This document shows, in pieces, positions 8,066-15,510 of a DNA stretch of 15,510 nt. Position 1 is the stretch's first letter. The number at the start of each line of letters is the position of its first letter. The stretch is from Dethiosulfatibacter sp. (GTDB taxonomy: Bacteria > Bacillota > Clostridia > Tissierellales > Dethiosulfatibacteraceae): positions 1-15,510 of the forward strand of contig JAUVAG010000003.1 in NCBI GenBank assembly GCA_030591825.1, read 5' to 3'. Made by a program: the position numbers and the translations under genes. Under the pieces are notes generated by a model. It saw only the letters and a program-made list of their open reading frames with translations. It did no database searches and was not told the origin of the DNA.

Positions 8066-8758
8066 ATGAGTAACAAAATATTAATTGTAGATGATGAACC
8101 GTTATTGGTAAAAGGATTAAAATACAGTCTGGAGCAGGATGGATACTTCACAGAAGTTGCTTATGATGGAAAGGAAGCTCTTGAAAAGCAAAGCAAGGAA
8201 AAATTCAATATAATTATACTTGATCTTATGCTTCCTGAAATTGACGGACTTGAAGTTTGTCAGAGAATAAGGGAAAGATCTGATGTTCCGATTATCATGC
8301 TGACGGCAAAAGGCGAGGATATGAACAAGATACTTGGGCTTGAATATGGCGCGGACGACTATATGACTAAGCCTTTCAACATACTCGAACTAAAGGCAAG
8401 AATAAAGGCAATACTTAGAAGATCGAACTCAAAGGAAACAAAGCTTGGAGAACAGATTATTTATGTAGATGATTTTATTATAAATAACCTTGGAAGAAAA
8501 GTTACTGTAAATGGCAAGGAAGTAAACCTTACAGCCAAGGAATTCGATTTACTGATTCTTCTTGCTACAAATCCTGGAAAAGTATTTACCAGAGAAGAGC
8601 TTCTTGAAATTATTTGGGGTTATGAATACTTCGGTGATTTAAGGACTGTTGATGTTCATGTAAGAAGACTTAGGGAAAAGATAGAGAAGAATTCCAGCAA
8701 TTATGAGTATATCCTTACGAAATGGGGAGTTGGATACTATTTTAGGAATAGAATTTAA
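8066..8758 (+). CDS. Two-component response regulator, OmpR/PhoB family
   Basis: This 230-residue DNA-binding regulator is switched on by phosphotransfer from its partner kinase. The receiver domain (1-120) has the acidic pocket Asp9-Asp10, phospho-acceptor Asp53 in LDLMLPEIDG, Thr80 and Lys102 in TKPF. A winged-helix OmpR/PhoB domain follows (about 130-230), with LTAKEFDLLILLATNPGKVF and the recognition-helix region DLRTVDVHVRRLREKIE. It resembles WalR/PhoP-type regulators, but I cannot assign an orthologue or regulon. Its end overlaps the longest form of the kinase gene, a usual sign of coupled expression. Confidence 0.95.
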   Translation: MSNKILIVDDEPLLVKGLKYSLEQDGYFTEVAYDGKEALEKQSKEKFNIIILDLMLPEIDGLEVCQRIRERSDVPIIMLTAKGEDMNKILGLEYGADDYMTKPFNILELKARIKAILRRSNSKETKLGEQIIYVDDFIINNLGRKVTVNGKEVNLTAKEFDLLILLATNPGKVFTREELLEIIWGYEYFGDLRTVDVHVRRLREKIEKNSSNYEYILTKWGVGYYFRNRI

Positions 8759-10166
8759 GAATAGATTTGTAAGTTTTAGGTGGAAGATGCTTTCCACCTA
8801 TTTATTGCTTATAGTCATATTATTCATATTATTGACAAGTTTGATACCCCAATATGTGCTAAACTGGCAGCTGGAATTCAGAAAGAAGAATCTTGAAATG
8901 TCATGTAGGGAAATTGGACAGGAAATAGACTACTACCTTCATAATTATGATGCCTCTCTATACAGCACTTATTTTGACAATGTGACCCAGCAGTATTCGA
9001 AGTCCCTTGATTCCAGAATAATGATATATGACAAGTTTGGAAGGATACTTTCGGATTCAAACAATCAGTTCAAGTTTAGAAACATAAATGTAGAGGAGAT
9101 AAATGCATCTCTTGACGGAAATGTTTACTGGAATGATTACTATTTCAACGAAATAGGAAACGTCATGTATCTTTCAGTACCTGTAAAGTATGAAAGTGAA
9201 ATTAATGGTGGAATTTTTATATCCAATTCGATTAACGATCTTTACGATAATCTTGTAGACATTAACGATACAATCAGGATGATTGTTCTAATTGAAGGTA
9301 TATTGATCATAATAGGGATTATTCTTATATCCAACCATTTTTTGAGGCCAATAACCAAATTTTATCCAGTTATAAACAAGCTTTCAAATGGAGAATTTGG
9401 AGACAAGGTTGATGTAAAGTCAAATGATGAATTCAAAGTTCTTGCCAATTCCTTCAACAGTATGAGTGTGAAGTTAAATGAGGTTGAACTGCAGAGAAAG
9501 GAATTTGTGGGAAATGTATCCCATGAGCTCAAGACGCCGTTATCATCTATTAAGTTATTGTCTGAAAGTCTTCTATTGCAGGATGAGGTTGAAGAAGAAG
9601 TCTACAGAGAGTTTCTTATTGATATAAACAATGAAGTAGACAGACTTAACAGAATAGTAACAGATCTTCTTTCACTTGTAGATATCGATAAAAAACAACT
9701 AGTACTTGATTACCAACCTGCATATCTCAATTATCTTATAGAAAAAATCATAGAGCAGCTAAAGCCTCTTGCAGATCAGAAGAATATAACTTTAAACTAT
9801 TATGAAGATGATAGCATTCAGATAAAAATAGACAAGGGCAAGATAAAACAAGCCTTGATAAACATAGTACACAATGCAATCAAATATACCAGGGACAACG
9901 GCAACGTTGATATCAAGGTTTACAAGGAAAAAGACTTTGCGGTTATCAGTATCCGAGATACAGGTGTAGGAATCTCTGAAGATAATCTTCAATATATTTT
10001 TGATAGATTTTACAGGGCGGATAAGGCCAGGTCAAGAAATACTGGAGGTACTGGTCTTGGATTGTCCATATCAAAACAGATTGTAAATCTTCATCATGGA
10101 ACCATTAGTGTAAAGAGTAAAATGGATGAAGGTACTGATTTTTATATCAGGCTGCCTATTGTATAA
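8703..10166 (+). CDS. Membrane sensor histidine kinase
   Basis: This kinase is the obvious partner of the preceding regulator. The order of parts is: transmembrane helix 1 (about 29-50), an extracytoplasmic sensor of some 140 residues (51-190), helix 2 (about 191-215), HAMP (about 213-268), HisKA with phospho-acceptor His274 in NVSHELKTPLSS, and HATPase_c. HATPase_c shows N box IVHNAIKYT, G1 DTGVGIS, F box FDRFYRADKARS and G2 GGTGLGLSI. No PAS domain is visible. The start is uncertain. ATG 8703 overlaps the regulator by 56 bases with a poor binding site. ATG 8787 has AGGTGG close upstream but would cut off the basic FRWK segment that usually precedes helix 1. I kept the long form, since a start upstream of FRWK is likelier, possibly a non-ATG such as TTG 8730. 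Function as a kinase is not in doubt; the signal is unknown. Confidence 0.93.
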   Translation: MSISLRNGELDTILGIEFKNRFVSFRWKMLSTYLLLIVILFILLTSLIPQYVLNWQLEFRKKNLEMSCREIGQEIDYYLHNYDASLYSTYFDNVTQQYSKSLDSRIMIYDKFGRILSDSNNQFKFRNINVEEINASLDGNVYWNDYYFNEIGNVMYLSVPVKYESEINGGIFISNSINDLYDNLVDINDTIRMIVLIEGILIIIGIILISNHFLRPITKFYPVINKLSNGEFGDKVDVKSNDEFKVLANSFNSMSVKLNEVELQRKEFVGNVSHELKTPLSSIKLLSESLLLQDEVEEEVYREFLIDINNEVDRLNRIVTDLLSLVDIDKKQLVLDYQPAYLNYLIEKIIEQLKPLADQKNITLNYYEDDSIQIKIDKGKIKQALINIVHNAIKYTRDNGNVDIKVYKEKDFAVISIRDTGVGISEDNLQYIFDRFYRADKARSRNTGGTGLGLSISKQIVNLHHGTISVKSKMDEGTDFYIRLPIV

Positions 10167-10175
10167 GGAGTTTTA

Positions 10176-10982
10176 ATGAAAAATAAAGTAATGATTTTGA
10201 TTTTAGCTCTGATGGCTGTTTTTATGACATCATGCTTTAGAAGTGAAAATGATGATGTGATAAAAATTTCTCCTTTCAGTGAGGAGGAGAACGTATATGT
10301 GCAGCTTTATCTTCCTAGTAAAAGTATGAACTGTATAATTACAGAGCTTTCCGGAGTCTATGATTTAAATGAAGCGAAAGAAATAGAAGAAACACTTAAT
10401 ATAATGCAAAATAGAACAAGGGAATCTGAAAGCTTCGTTTCCATGGAACACCTGAACATATTCAATATTAGCGTCGTATCGGATACCGTATTCATTGAGT
10501 ATTCCCTGGATAACAGTATTGAACTTGATGAGATGGAGGAGTGTTTGATGCTTTATTCCATTATCAACACTGCTGCAAACTATGAGAACATTTATTTTGT
10601 CAAACTGACAAACAGCGATGGTTCGGATTATTTCCATAGATATTTCAACATAGAATCACCTTTTACAGCAACCAATGCATTGCTATACAAGGATTACTTG
10701 AGTCCAATAGATACTGTTGAAAAATTTCTGAATTCCATAATTGTAAAAAACATTCCTAATAATGTTGCAGAGGCGGAAGTTAGCAATATCTTTTACAATA
10801 CCGGATTCGATATAGTATCATATAAAATTTCAAAGTATGAATATAATAAATACGGTGAGTATGTAACTGTAAAAACTAATATAATGCTTCAAGACAGTTC
10901 CAGTAATTTTATTAATGAAAATATATCGTTTTTGCTTGAATTAACAAATGGTAAATATATAATCAAAGAAATTGTTGAATAA
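10176..10982 (+). CDS. GerMN-domain lipoprotein following a two-component system
   Basis: This 268-residue product begins with a lipoprotein signal peptide: basic MKNK, a hydrophobic run, then VFMTSC with the likely lipidated Cys20. It should sit on the outer face of the membrane. Residues about 38-160 look like one GerMN (germane) domain: a VQLYLPS opening strand, a VFIEYSLDNS strand and a helix-strand end, LYSIINTAANYENIYFVKLTNSDG. The remaining 100 residues (DTVEKFLNSI onwards) form a second alpha/beta part that I do not recognise; it may be NTF2-like. The start has GGAG directly after the kinase stop (10167-10170), so it is in the same operon. GerMN domains occur in GerM and in LpqB, the lipoprotein beside the MtrAB kinase-regulator pair, so a role in tuning the kinase is a fair inference, not shown. 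Confidence 0.8.
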   Translation: MKNKVMILILALMAVFMTSCFRSENDDVIKISPFSEEENVYVQLYLPSKSMNCIITELSGVYDLNEAKEIEETLNIMQNRTRESESFVSMEHLNIFNISVVSDTVFIEYSLDNSIELDEMEECLMLYSIINTAANYENIYFVKLTNSDGSDYFHRYFNIESPFTATNALLYKDYLSPIDTVEKFLNSIIVKNIPNNVAEAEVSNIFYNTGFDIVSYKISKYEYNKYGEYVTVKTNIMLQDSSSNFINENISFLLELTNGKYIIKEIVE

Positions 10983-10985
10983 TTA

Positions 10986-11014
10986 TTGACAATTGTGGAA
11001 AAATATGATAAATT
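10986..11014 (+). promoter_or_regulatory. Candidate sigma-A promoter of the carAB operon
   Basis: A perfect TTGACA (10986-10991) begins four bases after the lipoprotein stop. TAAATT (11009-11014) follows at 17-base spacing, matching the -10 consensus at four of six positions. Transcription would start near 11021, leaving a leader of about 160 bases before carA. No terminator separates the lipoprotein gene from this promoter, so read-through from upstream would meet the attenuator at 11116-11171. Confidence 0.5.
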
Positions 11015-11057
11015 CTTTAAAACCTTTAAATTAGTACGAGATGCTGATAAGGAGAAA

Positions 11058-11135
11058 ATGATGATATATAATAATAAGACTAAAAAAATTGAAGAGAAAT
11101 TTATTTTAAAAATAAGGCGATTTACGGTATTTTAA
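11058..11135 (+). CDS. Putative carAB leader peptide (25 codons)
   Basis: A strong AAGGAG site (11049-11054) precedes tandem ATG codons at 11058 and 11061; the second has the better six-base spacing. The frame runs 25 codons to TAA at 11133-11135. The peptide opens MMIYNNKTKK and ends ILKIRRFTVF. Two adjacent Arg codons, AGG-CGA (11115-11120), stand where the 5' arm of the downstream terminator begins, and the stop codon lies inside that arm. The last six codons, the stop and the terminator thus share bases, so a ribosome finishing this ORF would cover half of the hairpin. This is the arrangement of ribosome-mediated attenuators. The product itself is unlikely to have a function. In AT-rich DNA a 25-codon ORF could be chance; the good binding site and placement argue otherwise. 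Confidence 0.6.
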   Translation: MMIYNNKTKKIEEKFILKIRRFTVF

Positions 11136-11171
11136 AAAACATTTAAAATACCGTTAGTTGCTATTTTTTTT
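11116..11171 (+). terminator. Intrinsic terminator in the carAB leader (attenuator)
   Basis: The core is a perfect 13-bp stem, ACGGTATTTTAAA (11124-11136) with TTTAAAATACCGT (11142-11154), around the loop AAACA. After one T-T mismatch the stem extends by seven weaker pairs, GGCGATT (11116-11122) with AGTTGCT (11156-11162), some of them G-U. Eight T follow at 11164-11171. The carA ribosome binding site AGGAGG (11174-11179) comes right after, so the hairpin must be bypassed for carAB expression from the promoter at 10986. Its placement downstream of a promoter and upstream of the gene, overlapping a leader ORF, marks it as an attenuator rather than an end-of-operon terminator. Confidence 0.88.
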
Positions 11172-11183
11172 GTAGGAGGATAT

Positions 11184-12233
11184 ATGAAAGGTAAATTAAT
11201 TCTTGAAAATGGAGTGGAATTAGAAGGTAAGTGCTTTGGATATTTGGAAGAAAGTTTTGGAGAAGTAGTTTTTAACACGGGAATGACAGGGTATCAGGAA
11301 ATACTTACGGATCCGTCATACTATGGTCAGATTGTAGTAATGACCTACCCCCTAATAGGAAACTATGGAGTCAATTTTGACGATATCCAGTCGGAAAGTG
11401 CAAAGGTTAAAGGTTTTGTAGTCAGAGAGCTCTGCGATAAGCCCAGCAACTGGAGAAACGAGATGTCGCTGAACTCTTATCTTAAAGAGGAAAAAATCAT
11501 AGGAATACAGGGAATAGATACCAGATACCTGACAAAGCTTATAAGAAACAGCGGTACCATGAAGGGAATAATAGTTACTGAGGAAAACACAATCGACCTT
11601 GTTGAATATTTCAAGAAAAACCCAGTAGAAGATGCAGTTAAAAAGGTTACTAGAAAGGACTCGGTTACAATAGAAGGAACCGGCAAAAAAGTTACAATAC
11701 TTGACTTGGGAGTTAAAACAAACATAGTAAACTCCTTTAAGGAAAGAAACTGCAAGGTAACAGTTCTACCTGCACTTTCTACAATTGATGACATTATGGA
11801 AACAAATCCTGACTGCCTATTTCTTTCAAACGGCCCTGGAGATCCAAAAGATTTGACAGAGGTTATAGAAAATGTAAAGGGAATAATCGGCAAGCTTCCT
11901 GTTATAGGAATATGTCTTGGACATCAGGTAATAGCCCTTGCATGTGGAGCTGATACGGAAAAAATGAAATACGGACACAGGGGAAGTAACCATCCCGTTA
12001 AAAATCTGTTTACTGAAAAAGTGACAATAACATCTCAAAATCACGGTTATGTAGTGAAGAAGGATACAATTCCTGAAGATTTTGAAGTGACACATATAAA
12101 CATGAACGATTTTACTGTTGAAGGAATAAGAAACATGGACAAGAAACTTATGTCCGTACAGTTTCATCCTGAAGCATGTCCAGGACCACATGAATCAAAT
12201 TACATTTTCGATGACTTTTTAAGCATAGTATAG
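11184..12233 (+). CDS. carA: Carbamoyl-phosphate synthase small (glutaminase) subunit
   Basis: CarA hydrolyses glutamine and passes ammonia through a tunnel to CarB for carbamoyl phosphate, the precursor of pyrimidines and arginine. The 349-residue product has the N-terminal CPSase small-chain domain (ENGVELEGKCFGY, FNTGMTGYQEILTDPSYYGQ). The class I glutamine amidotransferase domain follows: oxyanion-loop LSNGPGDP, nucleophile Cys244 in GICLGHQ, HRGSNHPVKN, TSQNHGY, and the His328/Glu330 pair in VQFHPEA. Length is slightly below E. coli CarA (382). AGGAGG at 11174-11179 supports the ATG. carB follows nine bases after the stop, whose TAG overlaps the carB site TAGGAGG. One carAB pair near no other pyr or arg gene does not tell which pathway controls it. 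Confidence 0.98.
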   Translation: MKGKLILENGVELEGKCFGYLEESFGEVVFNTGMTGYQEILTDPSYYGQIVVMTYPLIGNYGVNFDDIQSESAKVKGFVVRELCDKPSNWRNEMSLNSYLKEEKIIGIQGIDTRYLTKLIRNSGTMKGIIVTEENTIDLVEYFKKNPVEDAVKKVTRKDSVTIEGTGKKVTILDLGVKTNIVNSFKERNCKVTVLPALSTIDDIMETNPDCLFLSNGPGDPKDLTEVIENVKGIIGKLPVIGICLGHQVIALACGADTEKMKYGHRGSNHPVKNLFTEKVTITSQNHGYVVKKDTIPEDFEVTHINMNDFTVEGIRNMDKKLMSVQFHPEACPGPHESNYIFDDFLSIV

Positions 12234-12242
12234 GAGGATAAT

Positions 12243-15200
12243 ATGCCAATAAACAAGAATATTAAGAAGGTATTAGTATTGGGCTCAGGCCCGATTATCA
12301 TAGGACAGGCGGCGGAATTTGATTATTCAGGAACACAAGCCTGCAGAGCGTTGAGGGAAGAAGGAATAGAAACGATCCTCATCAATAGCAACCCTGCTAC
12401 AATAATGACTGACAAAGAGATTGCAGACAAGGTATATATTGAACCTCTGACACTTGAATTTGTCGAAAAAGTTATAAAGAAAGAAAAGCCTGACAGCGTA
12501 CTCCCTGGAATGGGTGGACAGACTGCACTTAACCTTGCAGTGGACCTATCTGATTCAGGAATACTTAAAAAATACGGAGTTAATATTATCGGAACTCCAA
12601 TTGATGCAATAAAGGCTGGAGAAGACAGAGAGTTATTCAGGGAATTGATGAAGGAAATCAACCAGCCTGTTGTACAAAGCGAAATAGTAACAACCATGGA
12701 TGAAGGAATTGCAGCTTCAATTAAAATCGGATATCCTGTAATAGTAAGACCTGCCTACACTCTTGGTGGGTCCGGTGGAGGAATAGTCGATGATGAGGAA
12801 GAACTTAAGGAAATTCTTGTAAAGGGACTAAACCTAAGCCCAAACAGTCAGGTACTTATAGAAAAAAGTATAAAGGGCTGGAAGGAAATTGAATACGAGG
12901 TTATGAGGGACGGAAAAGGGACTTGTATAACAGTATGTAATATGGAAAACATAGACCCTGTTGGAATTCACACTGGAGATAGTATTGTAGCTGCTCCTTC
13001 ACAGACGTTATCGGATGTTGAGTATCAGATGCTTAGAACAGCATCTCTCGATATAATAAATGCAATAGGAATAGAGGGAGGATGTAATGTTCAGCTTGCA
13101 CTTCATCCTGAGAGTTATGATTATGTTGTTATAGAAATCAATCCAAGGGTTAGCCGTTCTTCAGCACTTGCATCAAAGGCTACTGGTTACCCAATAGCGA
13201 AGGTGGCTACAAAAATCGCACTTGGATACTACCTTGATGAAATAGAAAACTCTGTAACTAAAAAGACTTTTGCATGTTTCGAGCCTGTGCTTGACTATGT
13301 AGTACTCAAAATACCGAAATGGCCATTTGATAAGCTCCAAAGTGATATAAGGAGTCTGGGTACTCAAATGGCGGCTACAGGTGAGGTTATGGCAATAGGA
13401 AACAATTTTGAAGCCGCGCTACTCAAGGCTGTAAGGTCTCTTGAAAATTCACAATATACACTGTTAAAGGAAAAATATTCTAAAATGTCAATCGTAGATC
13501 TTAGAGAAAGAATGAAAAAGCCTTGTGACGAACTTTTGTATATAACTGCGGAACTGTTAAGAAGAGGATATAGCATAGAAAAGGTAAATGGAATAACTGG
13601 AATTGATAATTTCTTTATACATAAAATACTTAATATTGTAGAAAGTGAAGAACTATTAAGAAGAATACATAAAGAAGATCTAACTGCAGAATGGCTGAAA
13701 AAGCTCAAGTATTATGGTTTTTCAGACAAGGGTATTGCGCAACTTGTAGGATGCAAAGCTGATGAAATTATGAATCTTAGATTGGATAATGATATTGTAC
13801 CTTCATACAAAATTGTTGATACATGCAGTGGTGAATTTGAAGCTGTATCTCCATATTACTATTCGACATATGAACAATTTGACGAGGTAGAGGTTTCAGA
13901 TAAAAAGAAAATCATAGTAATTGGTTCAGGGCCAATAAGGATTGGACAGGGTGTCGAGTTTGATTATTGTTGTGTACATTGTGTCTTCTCCCTTAAGGAA
14001 ATGGGTGTTGAAACAATCATCATAAACAACAATCCAGAGACTGTAAGTACTGATTTTGATATTTCAGACAAGCTTTATTTTGAACCACTTACTGAAGAAG
14101 ATGTTTACAACATCATTCTTAAAGAAAATCCTGACGGAGTTATTCTTCAGTTCGGAGGACAGACTGCAATCAAGCTTGCTAAGTTTATAGACAAGAAGGG
14201 TATCAAAATATATGGAACCACATCACAGCATATAGATACTGCTGAGGATAGAGAAAAATTCGAGGCATTTCTTGAAGAACTTGATATTCTTAGACCAGAA
14301 GGTGTTGGTGTATGGTCAGTAGAAGACGGCAAAAAAGCAGCTGGTAAAATCGGATATCCTGTACTTGTAAGACCTTCATTTGTTCTAGGTGGACAGGGAA
14401 TGGAAATCACAAACGATGACAAGGAGCTTGTAAACTATTTAAGTAATGCATTTAAGAAGGATAAAAAAAATCCGGTACTCATAGATAAATATCTAAGTGG
14501 GAAAGAAATTGAGGTCGATGCAATATCTGATGGTACAAACATTTTAATACCTGGTATAATGGAACACCTTGAAAAAGCAGGTGTTCACTCAGGTGATAGT
14601 ATTTCCATCTATCCACCAGTATCCTTGAGTCGGGAAATATTAGACAAGGTTGTTGAAATATCTACAAAGATCGCCAAGAATATGGGTGTTAAGGGAATCA
14701 TAAACATACAGTTTATTGAATGTGACAACGAGGTATATATTATAGAAGTAAATCCAAGGTCAAGTAGAACAGTACCTTTCATAAGCAAGGTTACAGGAGT
14801 GCCTATGGTTGATCTTGCAGTAAAATGTATGATGGGTGAAAAGCTGACTGATCTGGGATATGGAACAGGACTGTACAAGACCATAGACAGTTATGTAGTA
14901 AAAGTTCCTGTGTTTTCTTCTCAGAAGATTTCAGGTGTTGAGGTAAGCCTTGGACCTGAAATGAAATCTACAGGTGAAGTTCTTGGTCTTGCTGAAAACT
15001 TTGAAGAAGCATTGTATAAGGGATTTATAGCAGCTGGATTGGAGATGCCTGACAAAGACAAATACATACTTGCTACAGTAAAGCCAAAGGACAAGGAAAT
15101 TATTAAATCATTGGCAAAAAGATTTAACCGTCTTGGTTACAAAATGGCTGCTACGGAAGGTACAAGTAAAGAGATAAGCAGTGTTGGTGTTGACTCCCTT

Positions 15201-15482
15201 GTGGTTAATAAAATAGGACAGAAAGATGACATACTTGATTTTATCCAAAGCGGAAAGGTAGGATTGATAATAAATACGCCTACAAAAGCTAATGACTCCA
15301 AACGAGATGGATTCATGATAAGAAGAAAATCTGTAGAAAATGGAATTGAACTATTAACAAATCTTGAGACAGTGGATGCACTTTGCTCAGTAATAGAAAA
15401 TAAAATTCCAGATAAAGACCTGGATGTATTTGAAATAAGCGAATTATATACTAAAAAAGAGATAAAAAAGGATATAGTTTAA
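12243..15482 (+). CDS. carB: Carbamoyl-phosphate synthase large subunit
   Basis: CarB phosphorylates bicarbonate, condenses it with ammonia from CarA and phosphorylates carbamate, using two ATP-grasp halves. The 1079-residue protein is full length (E. coli 1073) and shows the internal duplication. The first half opens [20 protein letters not shown] (about 13-32) and has [12 protein letters not shown]; the second opens [16 protein letters not shown] (about 561-576) and has [12 protein letters not shown]. Each half carries the metal-binding [15 protein letters not shown] or [15 protein letters not shown] segment. An oligomerisation region lies between them. The C-terminal MGS-like allosteric domain begins about 935 ([33 protein letters not shown]); in E. 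coli this domain binds UMP and ornithine. TAGGAGG at 12231-12237 overlaps the carA stop. No terminator is seen after the stop within the window. Confidence 0.98.
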   Translation: MPINKNIKKVLVLGSGPIIIGQAAEFDYSGTQACRALREEGIETILINSNPATIMTDKEIADKVYIEPLTLEFVEKVIKKEKPDSVLPGMGGQTALNLAVDLSDSGILKKYGVNIIGTPIDAIKAGEDRELFRELMKEINQPVVQSEIVTTMDEGIAASIKIGYPVIVRPAYTLGGSGGGIVDDEEELKEILVKGLNLSPNSQVLIEKSIKGWKEIEYEVMRDGKGTCITVCNMENIDPVGIHTGDSIVAAPSQTLSDVEYQMLRTASLDIINAIGIEGGCNVQLALHPESYDYVVIEINPRVSRSSALASKATGYPIAKVATKIALGYYLDEIENSVTKKTFACFEPVLDYVVLKIPKWPFDKLQSDIRSLGTQMAATGEVMAIGNNFEAALLKAVRSLENSQYTLLKEKYSKMSIVDLRERMKKPCDELLYITAELLRRGYSIEKVNGITGIDNFFIHKILNIVESEELLRRIHKEDLTAEWLKKLKYYGFSDKGIAQLVGCKADEIMNLRLDNDIVPSYKIVDTCSGEFEAVSPYYYSTYEQFDEVEVSDKKKIIVIGSGPIRIGQGVEFDYCCVHCVFSLKEMGVETIIINNNPETVSTDFDISDKLYFEPLTEEDVYNIILKENPDGVILQFGGQTAIKLAKFIDKKGIKIYGTTSQHIDTAEDREKFEAFLEELDILRPEGVGVWSVEDGKKAAGKIGYPVLVRPSFVLGGQGMEITNDDKELVNYLSNAFKKDKKNPVLIDKYLSGKEIEVDAISDGTNILIPGIMEHLEKAGVHSGDSISIYPPVSLSREILDKVVEISTKIAKNMGVKGIINIQFIECDNEVYIIEVNPRSSRTVPFISKVTGVPMVDLAVKCMMGEKLTDLGYGTGLYKTIDSYVVKVPVFSSQKISGVEVSLGPEMKSTGEVLGLAENFEEALYKGFIAAGLEMPDKDKYILATVKPKDKEIIKSLAKRFNRLGYKMAATEGTSKEISSVGVDSLVVNKIGQKDDILDFIQSGKVGLIINTPTKANDSKRDGFMIRRKSVENGIELLTNLETVDALCSVIENKIPDKDLDVFEISELYTKKEIKKDIV

Positions 15483-15510
15483 CGCTCATTCGGCCGATGT
15501 GGCGTTGTCG
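15481..15510. repeat. GC-rich, imperfectly palindromic tail after carB
   Basis: The 28 bases after the carB stop hold 18 G or C (64%) and five CG dinucleotides, against roughly one third G+C around them. AACGC (15481-15485) faces GCGTT (15502-15506), with a CGGCCG core (15491-15496) flanked by CAT and ATG between, so much of it can fold as a hairpin. It may be the edge of a repeat or other element, or a sequencing or assembly join; the window ends too soon to tell. Confidence 0.4.

Noticed and set aside
11016..11024. TTTAAAACC as an antiterminator arm pairing with the terminator 5' arm
   Set aside because: It can pair only with a bulge, consists mostly of A and T, and lies at or before the expected transcription start, so it would not be wholly in the RNA.
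10983..11183. PyrR-binding attenuator, T-box or other known riboswitch upstream of carA
   Set aside because: I looked for a GNGAGG-type PyrR loop and the T-box AGGGTGGNACC motif and found neither; only the leader ORF and terminator stand out.
15477..15510. Integron attC site at the right end
   Set aside because: Only a seven-base R''-type match is present; GTTGTCG does not fit the GTTRRRY core and the length is too short. Kept only as a remark in the tail finding.

Overview
The window is AT-rich (roughly one third G+C by eye), gene-dense DNA. It reads as chromosomal core sequence from an anaerobic, low-GC Gram-positive bacterium of the Clostridia/Tissierellia type. The grounds are the nadD-yqeK-rsfS gene order, strong GGAGG ribosome binding sites, a ComEA-type protein, a GerMN-domain lipoprotein and a complete bacterial selenocysteine decoding set (selD-selA-selB). 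I cannot name the species. There are no tRNA or rRNA genes, insertion sequences, phage genes or CRISPR arrays that I can see, and no gene-free stretch longer than about 200 bases.

Layout. (1) 2-1518, plus strand: the end of an operon made of nadD (5' truncated by the window edge), yqeK (ATGA overlap with nadD) and rsfS. It closes with a strong intrinsic terminator built from the last codons of rsfS and the last codons of the convergent gene. (2) 1529-2791, minus strand: a secreted, membrane-anchored D-Ala-D-Ala carboxypeptidase with its own promoter. (3) 2927-3586, plus: a ComEA-like DNA-binding protein. (4) 3672-8000, plus: selD, selA and selB, which make selenophosphate, make Sec-tRNA(Sec) and deliver it to the ribosome. 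selD is itself a selenoprotein: its catalytic residue 17 is an in-frame UGA at 3720-3722, with a candidate SECIS hairpin just downstream. The gene therefore starts 60 bases before the first start codon that follows the UGA. (5) 8066-10982, plus: an OmpR/PhoB-type response regulator, an overlapping membrane histidine kinase and a GerMN-domain lipoprotein, an arrangement like mtrA-mtrB-lpqB of actinobacteria. (6) 10986-15482, plus: carA and carB, the two subunits of carbamoyl-phosphate synthase. Their 200-base leader holds a promoter, a 25-codon leader ORF with a good ribosome binding site and a 13-bp-core intrinsic terminator whose 5' arm overlaps the end of that ORF.

Most of the window is ordinary, well-known gene content. 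The points that merit a second look are the carAB leader (apparently a translation-coupled attenuator, with two adjacent Arg codons at the foot of the terminator), the selenocysteine in SelD with its implied feedback, the regulator-kinase-GerMN lipoprotein triad, the terminator hidden in two convergent coding ends, and a sharply GC-rich, partly palindromic tail in the last 28 bases.
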